Positions 46,354-59,510 of a stretch of 64,000 nt of DNA are shown piece by piece. Made by a program: the position numbers and the translations under genes. The notes under the pieces are model-generated. The model was not told where the DNA came from and ran no database searches. It saw nothing but the letters and a program-made list of their open reading frames with translations. The first letter of the stretch is position 1, and each line of letters opens with the position of its first letter. This DNA comes from Populus alba. Taxonomy: Eukaryota; Streptophyta; Magnoliopsida; Malpighiales; Salicaceae. Location of the stretch: NCBI RefSeq assembly GCF_005239225.2, contig NC_133284.1, positions 51,182,697 to 51,246,696 on the forward strand, read 5' to 3'.

Positions 46354-47467
46354 GACTTATATTGAACCTCTATAAAATTATGATGACATCATATATTAAT
46401 TAACTAAGTTAGGTAAATAAACTTGCAAAAATATTAGTTTACCTCGAGATTATTCAACAAACCAATCACAACTTCTCATAAATATTAAATATTCATTATC
46501 ATTTATCAACGTCCATACAAATTAATAAATATAAATTTACGGCAATTAACACACCGCAATATCATTGATAAAACTTAAAACGGACCCTTTAAGCAAGCTA
46601 TTAATTATTTCAAAACAACACATGTAATTCTGTAATTCCATAAAGTTTTAACAATTTATATTACAAACAAATACAATCTTACAAAATCTAAAACAAACCA
46701 TAACAGGTATAAAATTAATTATACATTCATATACTACAAGTTTGTTTGAGAAATAACAATAAAACATGTACATTTACTAACAAAATACATATACTAAAAA
46801 AAAAATTGATATTTAAATGTTAAAATTTAAAAAGATAGAATTACTTATAAAAATTGATAAAATCAGTCGGCAAATCAGAGCACGAATGTTTCGAACACAA
46901 AACTTCAAGAAATATAACTTGTTGTGCTGAGATGAGGGAGATTTTTGTTTGGGGGCTGGTTGTTTGCAGATGAGAAGAGTTGTGATTAGAAAGAAGAAGG
47001 AGAAATAGGGGAGGGGAGGGTCGGCAAGCAGGGAATTATATTAACTTTTTCCATCGGTGAGTCCGTTGGCTATTCTAACGGAAAAATCGACACGTCACCG
47101 TACGGATCCGCCATTTCAAATATGTCGGTGATTTCATCGGTATTTTTAACGGTGAACCGGTCACGTCACTGTACGGGCCTGTCGTTTTGAATCCGTCAGT
47201 GATTGTGTCAGAAAAAGCCACCCCGCCAAACCTCCATGTTAGCGACCCGCCTTTTTTTTTTTTTTTAATTCTGAACTTTCCATCCGTAATTCATTCGGTA
47301 ACTACGGACGGATAGTGTCCGTTGGTAGTTACCGACTGAATTACTCCGTCGGTAGTTATCGACTGAATTACGGATGAAAAAAGTTTTGTCGGTAATTTTG
47401 ACCTCAAATTACCGACAGAAATATTCTGTCGGTATATCTGTTGCTATTAAATGAATTTCTAGTAGTG
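46354..47467 (-). mobile_element. CACTA 5' region: subterminal repeats and terminal inverted repeat
   Basis: 46354-47040 is A+T-rich 5' flank without genes. From about 47050 to 47460 there are more than ten copies of CCGACGGA/TCCGTCGGTA-type words in both orientations, as expected of the subterminal transposase-binding region of CACTA elements. The element ends on minus with CACTACTAGAAATT (plus end at 47467), the diagnostic CACTA terminus. Confidence 0.88.
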
Positions 47468-47929
47468 GGTGTCTACGCACACACACAAGGGGGGGATCAC
47501 TAAAAAAACTAAGGAACATACACAAAAAAACCCTAGATACATATTTCTAACAAGAGCCACCCATTAACCCCCCCTAACAAGAGCCCTTTTGTATTTTTGC
47601 TAACTTTCCCCACGATCTCTCTCAATACATGCCTCCATCTTCCTTATCGAACTATCTTCTCCAGAAACACATGAGCCGCCAGCCTAACTTCCAAACTCTC
47701 CTCTCATAGCCTGCCATGCACAAATATACCCACAACCCTTCACCCTTCACCATCCAGCCATGAAAATCGCAAAGGAGGAACCCAAACCAACAACCCGGAA
47801 ACTATTCCCGATCTAGAAAGATGATCGTTGTGATGTTGCACACGTGCAAAAATTATCTCTTTCTTTTTTAGTTGTTTTTGGAAGGGGTTTGCAATGTTTA
47901 AATCAATACCTCCACTTCAATTTTTATTT
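47468..47929. other. Unassigned sequence between CACTA end and duplication
   Basis: Contains a short CACACACA stretch and C-rich, CCC-containing sequence. No gene or element was recognised. Confidence 0.4.
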
Positions 47930-49457
47930 TTATCTTTATTATCTCTTTATCTTCTTTCCTTTTTTGGATTATTTTTTCAATTTTTATTTTTAAATATCAA
48001 CGTGTATGAAAAGCATAAAAGTTGATTTTTTAATGAAATAGCTTAAAATTGGACAAATCACATCAAAAATGCATTTTTTGGAAATATTTGCATTTTAAAT
48101 AAAATATCTGATAAAAGAGGGTCAAAATTAGATTACATCAAATAACAATGGTTTTTTTTAAATAATTTATAAAATTATTATTTTTTTATTTCATGTTCTT
48201 AACAAAAAAAAGTTAAGTGCAATTATTAATTTTTTATTAAAAATCCAGAAAGTGTTATCCAGAATTGAGAAAAGAAAAAACATTTTTCTTTGTAAAAACT
48301 TCAATTTTTTCTTTGAGAGGAAACCATTTTTTATTAAATAATTTTTTAAAATATAAACAAACATTAAAAAATTTAAAAAATAATTTTGAGAAGAGTGTTT
48401 TCCATGAAATATAGCGCTCCTTGGGACGATTACGGTTTTGCATCAAGTACTGTGAGAGGAAGAGAAGGCAAAATAATTGAGAGAAAGGAGCCAAAAGTGA
48501 CGGAAAGTGGCGTTAAATTCGGCAATCTTAAAAGCATGAGACCGAAAGAAAGGCAATGACGACAAGAAATAATAGGACGCTTTTCTGACGTTTTCCCACA
48601 CTGTTTTGCCAAGGTCACAAATTACCATACACATGACGTTCTTTATTTATATCATTGAGAGAGAGAGAAAAAAGGAAGATGGTAATTGTATTTAAATGTT
48701 TTTTTTTTAAAAAAAAAAACGTAAAGTGAAATAATTTATAATCAAAATTTAGGGTAAGGATAATTTTAAATGATGAGTTTGTTTGTCATTGTAATACTAG
48801 TTGTTTTTAAAAAATATTTTTATTTGTCATCACAAATTATACATTTTAAATTTTTACAAAAATATTTTTCAATCATATTTAATTAAGTGGTCCAGCTAGA
48901 GACATGAACAATCATAAATAATTATGTGATGATATCCTTCCAACGAGATAAGAGAATTTATGTTCTTATTTATTATTCTAATACTCTCTTTTCCTTTTTT
49001 TAATTTTTTAATTAAATATTAATTAAAGAATATTAATTTAAAGATATAAATTAAATATTAATTAAAGAAATAATTAGAAAATAAAATAGAAGTACGAAAA
49101 ATGAGTAATAATCCCCAGTACAAACTGGTACGATTCAATTCAAAATTTTATTCATTCGGGTTTGATTGTGTCATAAAATAATACCATGTCGGCAAAAAAA
49201 AAAAAAAAGAAGAAAAGAAAGCGTGCTATTATTTATTATCTTCATTCTCTTATTTTCTCTCTAGTTCTCATGCTTTTAACACTGGAAAATCTAATGCTTC
49301 TTTAGGTCACTACTTTTGCCTACTTTCTCTCAATTATCTTATCATATCTTCCTTTAAAAGTACTTGATGCAGAGCAGTAATAGTGTAAATGCTATGTGGT
49401 TTTGCCTGTTTAGATCCTTTTTATTTTTATTTTTCAATTTTTTTTTTTAAATTAATG

Positions 49458-49510
<53 letters not shown>

Positions 49511-50514
49511 TTTTCAGATTATCTTGGGCGTGGCCCTTCAACCTTTCTCTAGACTAAGTCTATGTTTCCTCTAAGGCTCATTCGAGCTCTCTAAGTTAGG
49601 TTCTCTTTATCATATATTCACGCTTCACGTGAGGGATGTTAGAATCCCACATTAAAGAACACAATATTATTAAGTCCCTTGGAAATCTTCACTGCCATGA
49701 GAATGAGATTAATAAACACACAAAAAAAATAAAAAAAATGATGGTAGTAATATTCGGCAATGTCTGAGAATTATTTAATTAATTTATTTCAGCATCTCAA
49801 GCCAGAAGATAATATTTCGACGATGTCTAAGAATTAGTTAATTAATTTCCTTCAGCATCTCAAATCAGAAGATAATATTTCGACATTGTCTAAGAAATAT
49901 TTAATTAATTTCCTTCAGCACCTCAAGTCAGAAGATAATATTTCAACAATGTCTAAGAATTATTTAATTAATTTCCTTCAGCATCTCAAGCAGAAGATAA
50001 TATTTCGACAATGTCTAAGAATTATTTAATTAATTTCTTTCAGCATCTCAAGTCAAAGAATTAGTTAAAATTTTGATTTATAAAACTAGTTCTGGAAATA
50101 GGCTTGCTGTAAGGAGAAAAAAGAAAGAAGGAAAGAAAGAAATAGCCATTGTTGACCCCAATTAAAAAACAATTGATGGGAAGAAACAATGAAGATGATG
50201 ATACCATGATAACAAATTTAAAGAAAATTATAGAACACTGATAAGACTTTATACATGTAATTTATAAGCAATTGGAAACCCTACAGAACACATTCACTCT
50301 GTTGACTTACTTTCATGACAAGTAATCCCTATTCGATCAACCATATATATAACACCAGGAAGGGATAAGACCTGTCAGTATTTATTTAACCACAATTTCT
50401 TGAAGAAAGCAGATGCTAATCCAATCTTGTTGCACGACCTGCTGAAAGTTCAAACCATGGATGTCCACTTCAAAGCTCAATATGGAGACAATCTCAAGTG
50501 GGAATAAAAATATA
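47930..50514. repeat. Segmental duplication, copy 2 (3' flank of BAHD gene)
   Basis: Partner of 33516-36430. It holds the inverted arms (about 48430-48580 and 49225-49380), a long (AT)n/(TA)n run around 49464-49507 absent from copy 1, the 63-bp array (49757-50060) and about 450 bp of sequence immediately 3' of the BAHD stop. It lacks the internal 0.7-kb tandem copy seen in copy 1. Confidence 0.8.
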
Positions 50515-53507
50515 TCAAAGCCTGTGTCTTATAGGGAGAGTCGCGTGGTGTTGTGCTGGACCACTATCTGGATCGTGCTTAGTCAACTCCTCGAATAGCA
50601 TTGCAAATCTTTCCATAACTGGTGCACGTAAGGAGATCAGAACCATGACTCCACGCTCTCCTTTCTTGTTTCTATAGGGTAAGTAATAGGTTCCAGAATT
50701 ATTAATGTCATCAGGCATGGCCTTAGATGGTCCGGTATAAACTGGCTTACCCCAGCCATAATCCACCTGATCGAACCCAACACTTGTTAAATCTGACACA
50801 ACATATGACTGTAACCCCTTGGGCAGGCCCTTGGTAATCTCTATGAAATCGGCCAACGATCTTATGTACTCCTCAGTGATCTTGTTCTTGGCATGCCTTA
50901 TCAGCTCCAGAGCATACCCTAATGAGTTCAAACAAAGCTTCCTAGCACTGGTTATAGCTGCTGGCAATGCCAGCACGTTACCATAATAACCCTTTGGTAA
51001 CGGAGGGTTGAATTTGGAACGTGCATTGACGAGCATACAAATGCGCATCTCCTCATTAGGGTTTGCTTGAGATGCTATGGCATGGCATCTCCATAAGCAT
51101 GCGGTTATTATTTCAAACTTGGAACATGGGTGTAAATGAGGAGGAATCCATTTACGAATGTTGGATAATTCTTTAGGGCCGATGATGAAACAGCGGTGGG
51201 CTGCGCCGTCAGTTCTACCGCGAAATTCAGGAACGTTGAGCTCGCTAGGATCCACAGCAAGATCATGATGATCGCCATATTCGTTGTGTATGCAAGTAAC
51301 ACGAGGTGGATTCCTGGCACAAAGGAGTTCTCTTTGCCACACAGGTAGAATTGAAGGGGCTTGAGCACCTCGTGAGATCTCACCTATGGCACTCAATAGC
51401 TGAACTAGGCCAATTGCATCACTCATTGGGTGATTAAGACGGAAGCCAAGTATAAAACCACCACACTTCAAGCGTGTTATCTATCAAAATACATTAAGAA
51501 AATCACTAGTATTTTATTATAATGTGATTACTGGAGTGTAATATAGCACAATGTCAACAAACAATAAACATTTTATTTTCTGTTAAATTACATAAATATT
51601 ATATACGAACACTAGCTGAGATTTGACAAATCTTGTGATGGGGGAGCGGCCGGGGGCAAAGATCTTTTTCTTGCTAGTGTGATAATATAAATTTGATTTA
51701 TATATTTGAATCCAAAAATAAGTCAAACTAAGAAAAAATGGATTAGCTGTCATTTTCTTCGATGTGAGAACACACCGAATTAGTGGATATATCTTAGGAT
51801 ACGTAACGTATCACATAAAGATTAAAGAAGAACGATAAAACAAGAAAAGGTCAGAGGAAAAAAAAATAGAAAGGAGAAAAGAACAGAATGCCGTCAAGAA
51901 GAAGGAAAAGAGAACAGAGAGGATGATTGCATGCTGTGAAGCCATCGAAGAATGGATTTTTGAAATTAGAATAATTTCAGTTAAAAAATAATATAAATTA
52001 TAGTTTGAAATAATATAATAATTTAAGTTATTGGGTTAAAATGATTTATTGATATGATATTAAAGTCTTGATGACCAAGCGATCACGAGTTAAAATTTAA
52101 TATTTTTTTTATTTGATAAAAATTAAGCATAATATAAATTTTAAATTTAAAAAGATTTTAATTGGGAGATATATTAAAAAATAATATAAAATTATATTTT
52201 AAGATCTAATTTAATAATTTAAACTATTTATTAAATTGAAATGATTTTTTTAACGTTTTCTGAGGTCACTCTTCCCCACGTCAAGTCTCTCATCTGAAAA
52301 TAGATATATTAAAACGATGAAAAACTAGCCTTACCAAGGATATTATCACTTGCTGGGAGCATAGAAAAAAGGGATTGATAGGATATGTTTAGAGGAAATC
52401 AGCTAATTGATGGGATGGGCTCGGTGGGAGTGTATTGGATCCATGGCGAGCCATGTCCCCTCCTTGTCCCTTGAGACTCCGGTACTAATGGTATTACTAT
52501 TTAGGGATGTCATATATAGTCTCACCATAAATGAGATATTTTGAGTTTGAGTCTGTTTGGTGCCGAAATGTTTTTATATGAGTAGAAGGCAGTGAAAACT
52601 GAGGAATTCAGTATACTCATACAAAGTCTAATATTTTTATATATATATGATTTTGAGATTTATAATTTATTTTATAGATTTAATTTCATGGCGTTTTAAT
52701 TTATGAGTGCATATTATTTAAGATTTTAATAATGATATTTTAAAAAAGATATCAAGATTTAATCTAAGTATGTAGGTGGATGAAAACCTCCATCTAACCT
52801 AACTTGGGTGGTGGGTATTAAAAAAACCCACCTAGGTTCAGTCCTATCCAACTATTTGCCCAGAACCAAAAAAAAAAATTATTGCATGCTAAAAGAACCC
52901 AGGTGCCAAAAAAATAATTAGAAAGGGAAATATAAAGATTACTCAACGTTTACCCCAATAGCAACAGAACTTGTCATCAAATTTTCTAACCTAGCCATTT
53001 CCCAAGAAAAGAAGAGGAAGAAAAAAGGCAACACTACCTTGTTTATAATAATAGATAAGTACCTGAATGATCAGCAACGGGGTATTGATGATTCCTGCTG
53101 ACCCTGGGACATTGTAAAGAAGTTCCTCAGCACAAGGGAACGGAGGCTGAATTGGATCACCAAACTGCTCAAGTGTGCCATCAGCATCAGCTTCAATGAA
53201 CAAGACACCCTCTCCTGTACAATCTACTACAAGCTTGTTTTCTGGCTCCTGTCTAATCCTCCCCGCGTAAGGATAATAATACACAAGTGCCTGTGCAATT
53301 CCCTCTCTTATTACCTTCACAGGATCTTTCCCTTGCATGGACGGGTTGTGTGCATAAAAGTTGTAATGTGGTGATTGAAATTGTAGGTATAGTTGGCGAT
53401 CGATATCAGAAAGTGGTTTTAGATTCATGGGGTGTGGGTTTAGCTGGTGCAACCAGTTCTGGCTCGCACCTTCGCACATTAAATGCTAAGGAAGTAGGAG
53501 GTGGCAT
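50515..53507 (-). pseudogene. BAHD acyltransferase (alcohol acyltransferase-like) with a one-base frameshift
   Basis: A BAHD-family acyl-CoA-dependent acyltransferase that would move an acyl or aroyl group to an alcohol in the cytosol, most like benzyl alcohol benzoyltransferase/methanol anthraniloyltransferase types. Exon 1 runs 53507-53063 (start [17 protein letters not shown]) and exon 2 runs 51480-50515. The intron of about 1.58 kb has GT at 53062 and AG before 51480. The catalytic HxxxD is HPMSD, near codon 17 of exon 2, and the structural DFGWG motif reads DYGWG. Exon 1 carries four A on minus (plus T4, 53417-53420) where the family alignment expects three, shifting frame after about 30 codons. 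Exon 2 is fully open for over 320 codons. The gene is either a young pseudogene or a real gene with a sequencing error. An internal start at 53430 could make a truncated protein. Confidence 0.82.
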
Positions 53508-54555
53508 GGCAAAGAAACAGCCAGAAATCAAACGGTACTGGCTATGGCACCGAGGCTGGAGTACTCGAGAATATGCGGGCTCAAAATGGGATGCGTGCTC
53601 TTCCATATTTGTCCAAATTTATAGTAATATTTGCTGTCGTCAGTAGGTGAACGAAAGCAATGCTTAAGCATATTGTTAATGCAGTGATTAGGATGTAAAG
53701 TGACTTTTCGTTCAGTGACGTGTTTAACTTGTGTATCCAATCCACATAATCATTTTAAATAATTTCCGAGGTCAAGTAGGTGAATTTATCCTTCGGTCCC
53801 TTTTTTATTTACTTAATTACTCAAAGAATCTTCATTGCTCTTTAGTATGGATTTTTTTTTTTTTAAGATTTATGGAAGAAAATATTTTTTATCATAAATG
53901 AAAATTTTAAATTAAAATGGTAATGGAGATCCTTTAAAGTAGAGATGGATGAACGAAGGCCTTCTAATCTTCATACCCACATCTGCTTCTATTGAAAGCA
54001 ATTTTTAATTTTTCTTGATCATTGTCTAAATTTTCTTCAGGACGTACAGGTGAGGATTCTTTCTTTATAAAAAAGCTTAGAAGACTCAGCTCTCCACTAC
54101 CCATATCTTTTCTCTCAATTATTGATATGCTAAAACAAATTCAATTATGACTAGTCCAGCCCTTTAAAAACTGAAATTAAACTCGCTATATTATAGCTGA
54201 ACCAATAATCTATATAAAGTCAAAGAAAAACTGTAATTTCAATCCAGTTATACTTAATAAAAAACAAAATATTTTATTTTAATTAGACTTATTACGGGTT
54301 CAATTCAAAAAAATTAGGTGGTCATGGCAGCAAATTTCTTGTTGTACCGACTGGTCCAACATGGGGTTAAAAAACACAAGTTTATATAAACCGTATAGTT
54401 GAAAATAACATAATGATTTAGGTTGGCCTTAGCTAACCTTTTCTATTTATATTTGTGTGGCAGAACACGACAGTAATCGTAAGGATTACAACATTGGAAT
54501 AATCCTACATTAATTTTCTATTCAGAGATGTACATGCCATACATTCTATAATATG
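53508..54555. other. BAHD upstream region
   Basis: A+T-rich, with no ORF of interest. It would contain the BAHD promoter, but no convincing TATA box position could be fixed. The right end grades into the 3' non-coding end of the copia element. Confidence 0.4.
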
Positions 54556-56384
54556 CCCCCTTAAGCTAAGGGTGGAGGATCGACCCGAAGCTTGAGCCTG
54601 AAAGCAGCAAAAGACGCAATGGAAAGTGGTTTGATGAAGACATCAACAAGTTGATCTCGAGAAGGGATAAAGCGAATCTGAATTTCCTTCTTCGCAACCC
54701 GGTCGTGGACAAAATGATAATCTACCTCAACATGCTTAGTACAACAAGCATGAAAGAAAGGATTCGCTGAAAGATAGGTCGTACCAAGATTATCACACCA
54801 AATGGTAGGAGCAGAGATGGAGGGAACCTGTAGATCTGTTAACAAATATTGAAGCCAGATGACCTCAGCAATACCATCTACAAAGCCTTTATACTCAACC
54901 TCAGTGGAGGAGCGGACAACTGTACATTGTTTGTCGGATTTTCATGAAATCGGTGTCTGACCAAAGAAAACAAGACAACCACCCGTAGGCTTGCAATCAT
55001 CAACATTACTAGCCCAATCTGCATATGTAAAACCATGAAGAGCAAAAGAGGTACCTCGAGTGATATGAAAACCATAGCATGCTGTTCCTTTAAGGTAGCG
55101 GAGCATACATTTAACAACAGCCCAACGGGAATATGTAGGAGCATGCGTTTAACAACAGCCCAACGGGAATATGTAGGTGCATGTATGAACTGACAGACTC
55201 TGTTAACAGCAAAGCAGATATCTGGGCAAGTGAAGGTAAGATACTGAAGAGCACCCACGATTTGATGAAATCGTGTGGGATAAAAGAATGGATGATGCGG
55301 CTGTATAGCAAGTTTGGAAGGAGAGATCGGAGTATCAACGGGTTTGAAAAAAGTCATACTAGCCTGAGTGAGGATGTTAAGAATATATTTGTGTTGGCGG
55401 AACATCAGACCCATACCTGTAGACTGAACTTCAATACCTAGAAAGTAGTAAACATCACCTAAGTCATGAAACTTGAATTCTAAGCTTAGTAACTGGATTA
55501 AGGGATGAAGCATGGTAGAGTTGCTGCCCGTAAGAAAAATATCATCAATGTATACTAGTAGATAAAAGATATTAGTACCATCAGATAAGATAAACAGGGA
55601 GGTGTCAACCTTGGAGGCAAGGAAACCAATGGAGAGTAAAATATCACTCAGACGGGTGTACTATGCCCTTGGTGCTTGTTTTAAACCATATAATGACTTG
55701 TGCAATCTGTGCACATGAGATGGAAGAGTAGGGTCAACAAAACCTGGAGGTTGCTTCATGTAGACTTCAATAAGAACACCATTGATATAGGCCTTATGAA
55801 TATCGAGCTGATGAATCTTCCAATTACGTGAAACCACAATGAAAAAGACTAATTGATGGTGGCCTGCTTAATAACTAGGCTAAAAGTTTCATAATAATCA
55901 ATGCCTTTCTGCTGGGTAAAGCCTCTAGCAACTAGATGGGCTTTATAACATTCTATGTTGGCATCAACATGATGTTTGATCCAATATACCCATCAACTGC
56001 CAACAATATTCATCGAAGGATGAAAGGGCACAAGGGACCAAGTGTGATTGGAATGCAATGCCTTAATCTCATCACACATAGCATCATGCCAAACAACATA
56101 TTTATTTGCATCAAAGAATGCAATAGGTTTAGAGGAAAGAGATAGCAATACCCGGGTGGTAGTTGTGTCAGCTACAACAGAGGCCACCATATTTGTAGTT
56201 TTAGGTTGTCGCGATCTAAAGACCATAGGGTGGCGGCTGAGCAACGGTGGTGACGCAAGAGAGGTTGGTGCCACGGAAGTGTCCTGCTACAGTGGATAAG
56301 TGGACAGATCAACCACTAGATTCAGACTAGGTGAAAAAGCCAGGGAAGAAGTTGTCGCAAGTAGAGGGCTGGCAGCATCAACAG
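54556..56384 (-). pseudogene. Ty1/copia pol fragment (RT-RNase H), broken
   Basis: From right to left it has the linker before RT (WHDAMCDEIKALHSNHTWSLVP, 56130-56040), RT with HDLGDVYYFLGIEV and KYILNILTQASM (about 55470-55380), GALQYLTFTCPDICFAVN, and the RNase H end with WCDNLGTTYLSANP and DVFIKPLS (about 54800-54620), then a possible polypurine tract AAGGGGGC at about 54557. Frameshifts, a roughly 39-bp tandem duplication (about 55100-55177) and stops make it inactive. Gag, protease and most of integrase are absent or in the gap at 58558. Confidence 0.85.
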
Positions 56385-58458
56385 TGTCACACATGTGCGG
56401 TGTCGCGACGAAAACATCCACCTTTAAATTTTTATCTAAATATGGCAAATATGGGGAGACAAGGAATTCTTGTTTTCTATTAGTGGAAAATTAGAATGGG
56501 AGTCGCCACCTAGTATTTTGGTCACTTGGAACCCTAACTGGTCTCAGCGATCGGGTACGAAGAAAAATTGCGTCATGGGAAGGTATTAGCACCCCAAATA
56601 TGCCCTACCTAAGGCAGATTGTATTGTTTTATTGTCTGATAAAAACCTAATATCTTGTTATGTTTTTCAATTGTTTGATCTATCTATTGTTTAAGAAAAG
56701 TCCTCCTCGGTAAGGAGATCCTTATCTGATCTGGTAAAACCTAAATGTTCTGACGTCAACAAAATAATTTAATATCCAGAATATGTCTTTACGTATAAGG
56801 TCGTAACCCCAGATATTAAAAGAAACAAAATATTTTTCTTGTTGGAATTTTGAAATATTGGTCAGTTCTCGCGACTTCAATAAATTGGTTATTAAAGCCA
56901 AAATGCATGCTAAAACTTTTTTTTTTTTTTTTATGAAGATATAATATGATTTTTTTTATTATATATTTTTTTAAAGACTTGGCCGTATCCACGAAAACAA
57001 AAACATTTTTTTTTTATGTTTTTGACACAAACCAGATATTTCAATATTGGATTTGTATCTTTACAGTATAAAAATACAAACCAATATTGATAAAAAAGAA
57101 GTAAAATATTTTGCGGAAAATCACAGATTTTTTAAAATAATTTTTGGAAATTTTTTTTTTCCGGGCTGGGCCAGCTGGTTTAGACCAGCAAGCGTGCGTG
57201 AGTAATTCACCCATGCTTGCTACAGTGCAGATGTAATTAATCTTCAAGTGCACAGTGTTTGTGCATTATCTGCAAAGTTGGAGATGTTTACCTAGAAGCA
57301 AGACGAAAGCAACGACATGCTTTGGACCTCTTTCCTCCCCTTTCATTTGTTTTTCTTTTGGTTCCTCTGATTCTCCCTTTTTTTTTTTGTTTATGTTTGT
57401 AGTTCTTCTTGCGGTCTCTTCCCTTTTGTCTCTGTCTTCTCCCTCACTATTCTTTTTCCTTCTTTCTCCGACTACTCTCTATTTTTTACGTTTCTCTCCT
57501 CCTCTGTTCTCCTCGTGTTCTTTCTACCCCTGCTCTCTCTTACTCTTCTTCTTTCTCCTCTCTTGATCTCCTTACTGTCTCGTTATTTTCTTTCCTTCTT
57601 TTTTTCTTCTCCTACTGTCTTTTTTTCTTTATCTGTCATTCCCCTCTGGTTCCCCCCCCATTTCAGTCTTTTTCTCCTGCTTTTATAGGCCAAAGACAGC
57701 CTTGTGCTGGTAACGGTCGGCTAGTAATCTGCATGTAGAGGGATCACAACCTTAAAGCATGCTCCCTAATGAACGCCATGCTACAGAAAATGCCTCAGCC
57801 TTTACGGCTAAAAAACGGCTGCATGGAAGAGATAATGAATAGTGTCCATGAAACGGTGCCGTTCCAAAATTGAATTAGATACTTCTGATTTGGTCATTGA
57901 ATTTGTTTGCAATTTTGTAATCAAGCCCCCCGAAAAATATTGTAATTGGATCCTTCATTTTAGCACCTTTTCCGGTTTGGTCCTTGGTTTTGGATTGTTT
58001 CAATTAAGTCCCTAATTGGCCATCAAACTTCAATAATTATGCAATTAAGCCCCTGATTTGACTAAATCAACTCTTCAAAATTATAATTGGACCATAGAAC
58101 TTTAATTTCTTCAATAAAAGCCTAAATTGACTTAAAAGATAAATTTTCTTGCAATCAAACCTCTATAAATCCAATTAAACCATGGATAAAATTTAATTGA
58201 GTCCATAAACATCTTATTTTGAACTTTTCTTTCTCAAATTGAATTTTTCTTGTCCTAAGGCTCTTATTAGTATAATATACTGACAAATTTAACCTTTTTT
58301 GCATTTTTTGAACTCCTAAAACAATTTTGACTTTCTTCAGCATTCCAAACATCCTTTTCTTGCTTCTATTATTTTTTTAGATTTATTTTGAATATATATT
58401 TTTTATTTTTTTTGTATTTTCTTATTTTTTATGTGGGAACCAAAAATAGATAACAACA
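56385..58458 (-). mobile_element. Tat-like LTR (minus) inserted in the copia element
   Basis: On plus it runs TGTCACACATG to GATAACAACA. AACAG before and AATAG after form a target duplication with one mismatch. It contains the terminal module (56499-56508 = TGGCGACTCC on minus), a pyrimidine-rich stretch (57320-57670, GA-rich leader on minus), TATA box TATAAAA (57681-57687) and a palindrome-related word AAACGGTGCCGTT (57851). Confidence 0.8.
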
Positions 58459-58557
58459 AATAGGGCTGACAGCAGAGACGAAGTCTGCAGTAGATGGGTG
58501 ACTGGCAAAATAAGGGGAAGCAGAGGAGGAACCAAAGGATGTCCAGTGCTACCAGAG
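58459..58557 (-). pseudogene. Probable copia continuation before the gap
   Basis: About 100 bp that, on minus, read Ser/Pro/Leu-rich as the integrase-RT linker of copia elements often does. The assignment rests on position rather than on a motif. Confidence 0.4.
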
Positions 58558-59057
58558 NNNNNNNNNNNNNNNNNNNNNNNNNNNNNNNNNNNNNNNNNNN
58601 NNNNNNNNNNNNNNNNNNNNNNNNNNNNNNNNNNNNNNNNNNNNNNNNNNNNNNNNNNNNNNNNNNNNNNNNNNNNNNNNNNNNNNNNNNNNNNNNNNNN
58701 NNNNNNNNNNNNNNNNNNNNNNNNNNNNNNNNNNNNNNNNNNNNNNNNNNNNNNNNNNNNNNNNNNNNNNNNNNNNNNNNNNNNNNNNNNNNNNNNNNNN
58801 NNNNNNNNNNNNNNNNNNNNNNNNNNNNNNNNNNNNNNNNNNNNNNNNNNNNNNNNNNNNNNNNNNNNNNNNNNNNNNNNNNNNNNNNNNNNNNNNNNNN
58901 NNNNNNNNNNNNNNNNNNNNNNNNNNNNNNNNNNNNNNNNNNNNNNNNNNNNNNNNNNNNNNNNNNNNNNNNNNNNNNNNNNNNNNNNNNNNNNNNNNNN
59001 NNNNNNNNNNNNNNNNNNNNNNNNNNNNNNNNNNNNNNNNNNNNNNNNNNNNNNNNN
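58558..59057. other. Assembly gap (500 N)
   Basis: Exactly 500 N. Different mobile elements flank it (copia on the left, a Tat-like LTR on the right), so the true length and join are unknown. Confidence 0.98.
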
Positions 59058-59510
59058 TTTGCATTTTTATTTATGTCATTGAATTATAAAAATAAAATAA
59101 AAAACAAAGAATTATTTGTTAATTTAAATATGGTTAAATTATCTCAAGGACAAATAAAATCAAGTTGTATTTTCCATGAAAATATGAGGACAAGTTTCTA
59201 CATATATTCGGGGATTTAATAACTGATTTATTCAAGCCTAAGAATTTAATTAATATTTTAAATTTTCAAATCACATCAAAACACGAAGCAGCTTATCTCA
59301 GGTAGGGTGTGTTAGGGGTGCTAATACCTTCCCTAACCACAACCAGTCCCTTACCCATGATCTCTGACAAGACCAGTACATCAGGTTTCCTAGTAGCCCT
59401 CAATAAATTACTAGGTGGCGACTCCCACGAACGAATTCAAAGCAAACGCAACAAACGATGAAAAATCGCCAGCCGACGCCGCGCGCCTGGATTGTTTTTG
59501 GGGTGCGACA
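59058..59510 (+). mobile_element. 3' part of a 20285-type Tat-like LTR
   Basis: Matches the last about 450 bp of the LTR at 20285-23856, including TGGCGACTCC (59416-59425) and the GGGTGCGACA end. No primer site follows. Internal-region sequence homologous to about 9190 comes next, so this LTR was probably inserted into, or recombined with, the element to its right. Confidence 0.8.

Noticed and set aside
57255..57738. Ser/Phe/Leu-rich plus-strand ORFs
   Set aside because: Antisense to the GA-rich leader of a minus-strand LTR, the same artefact as in LTR1-3.
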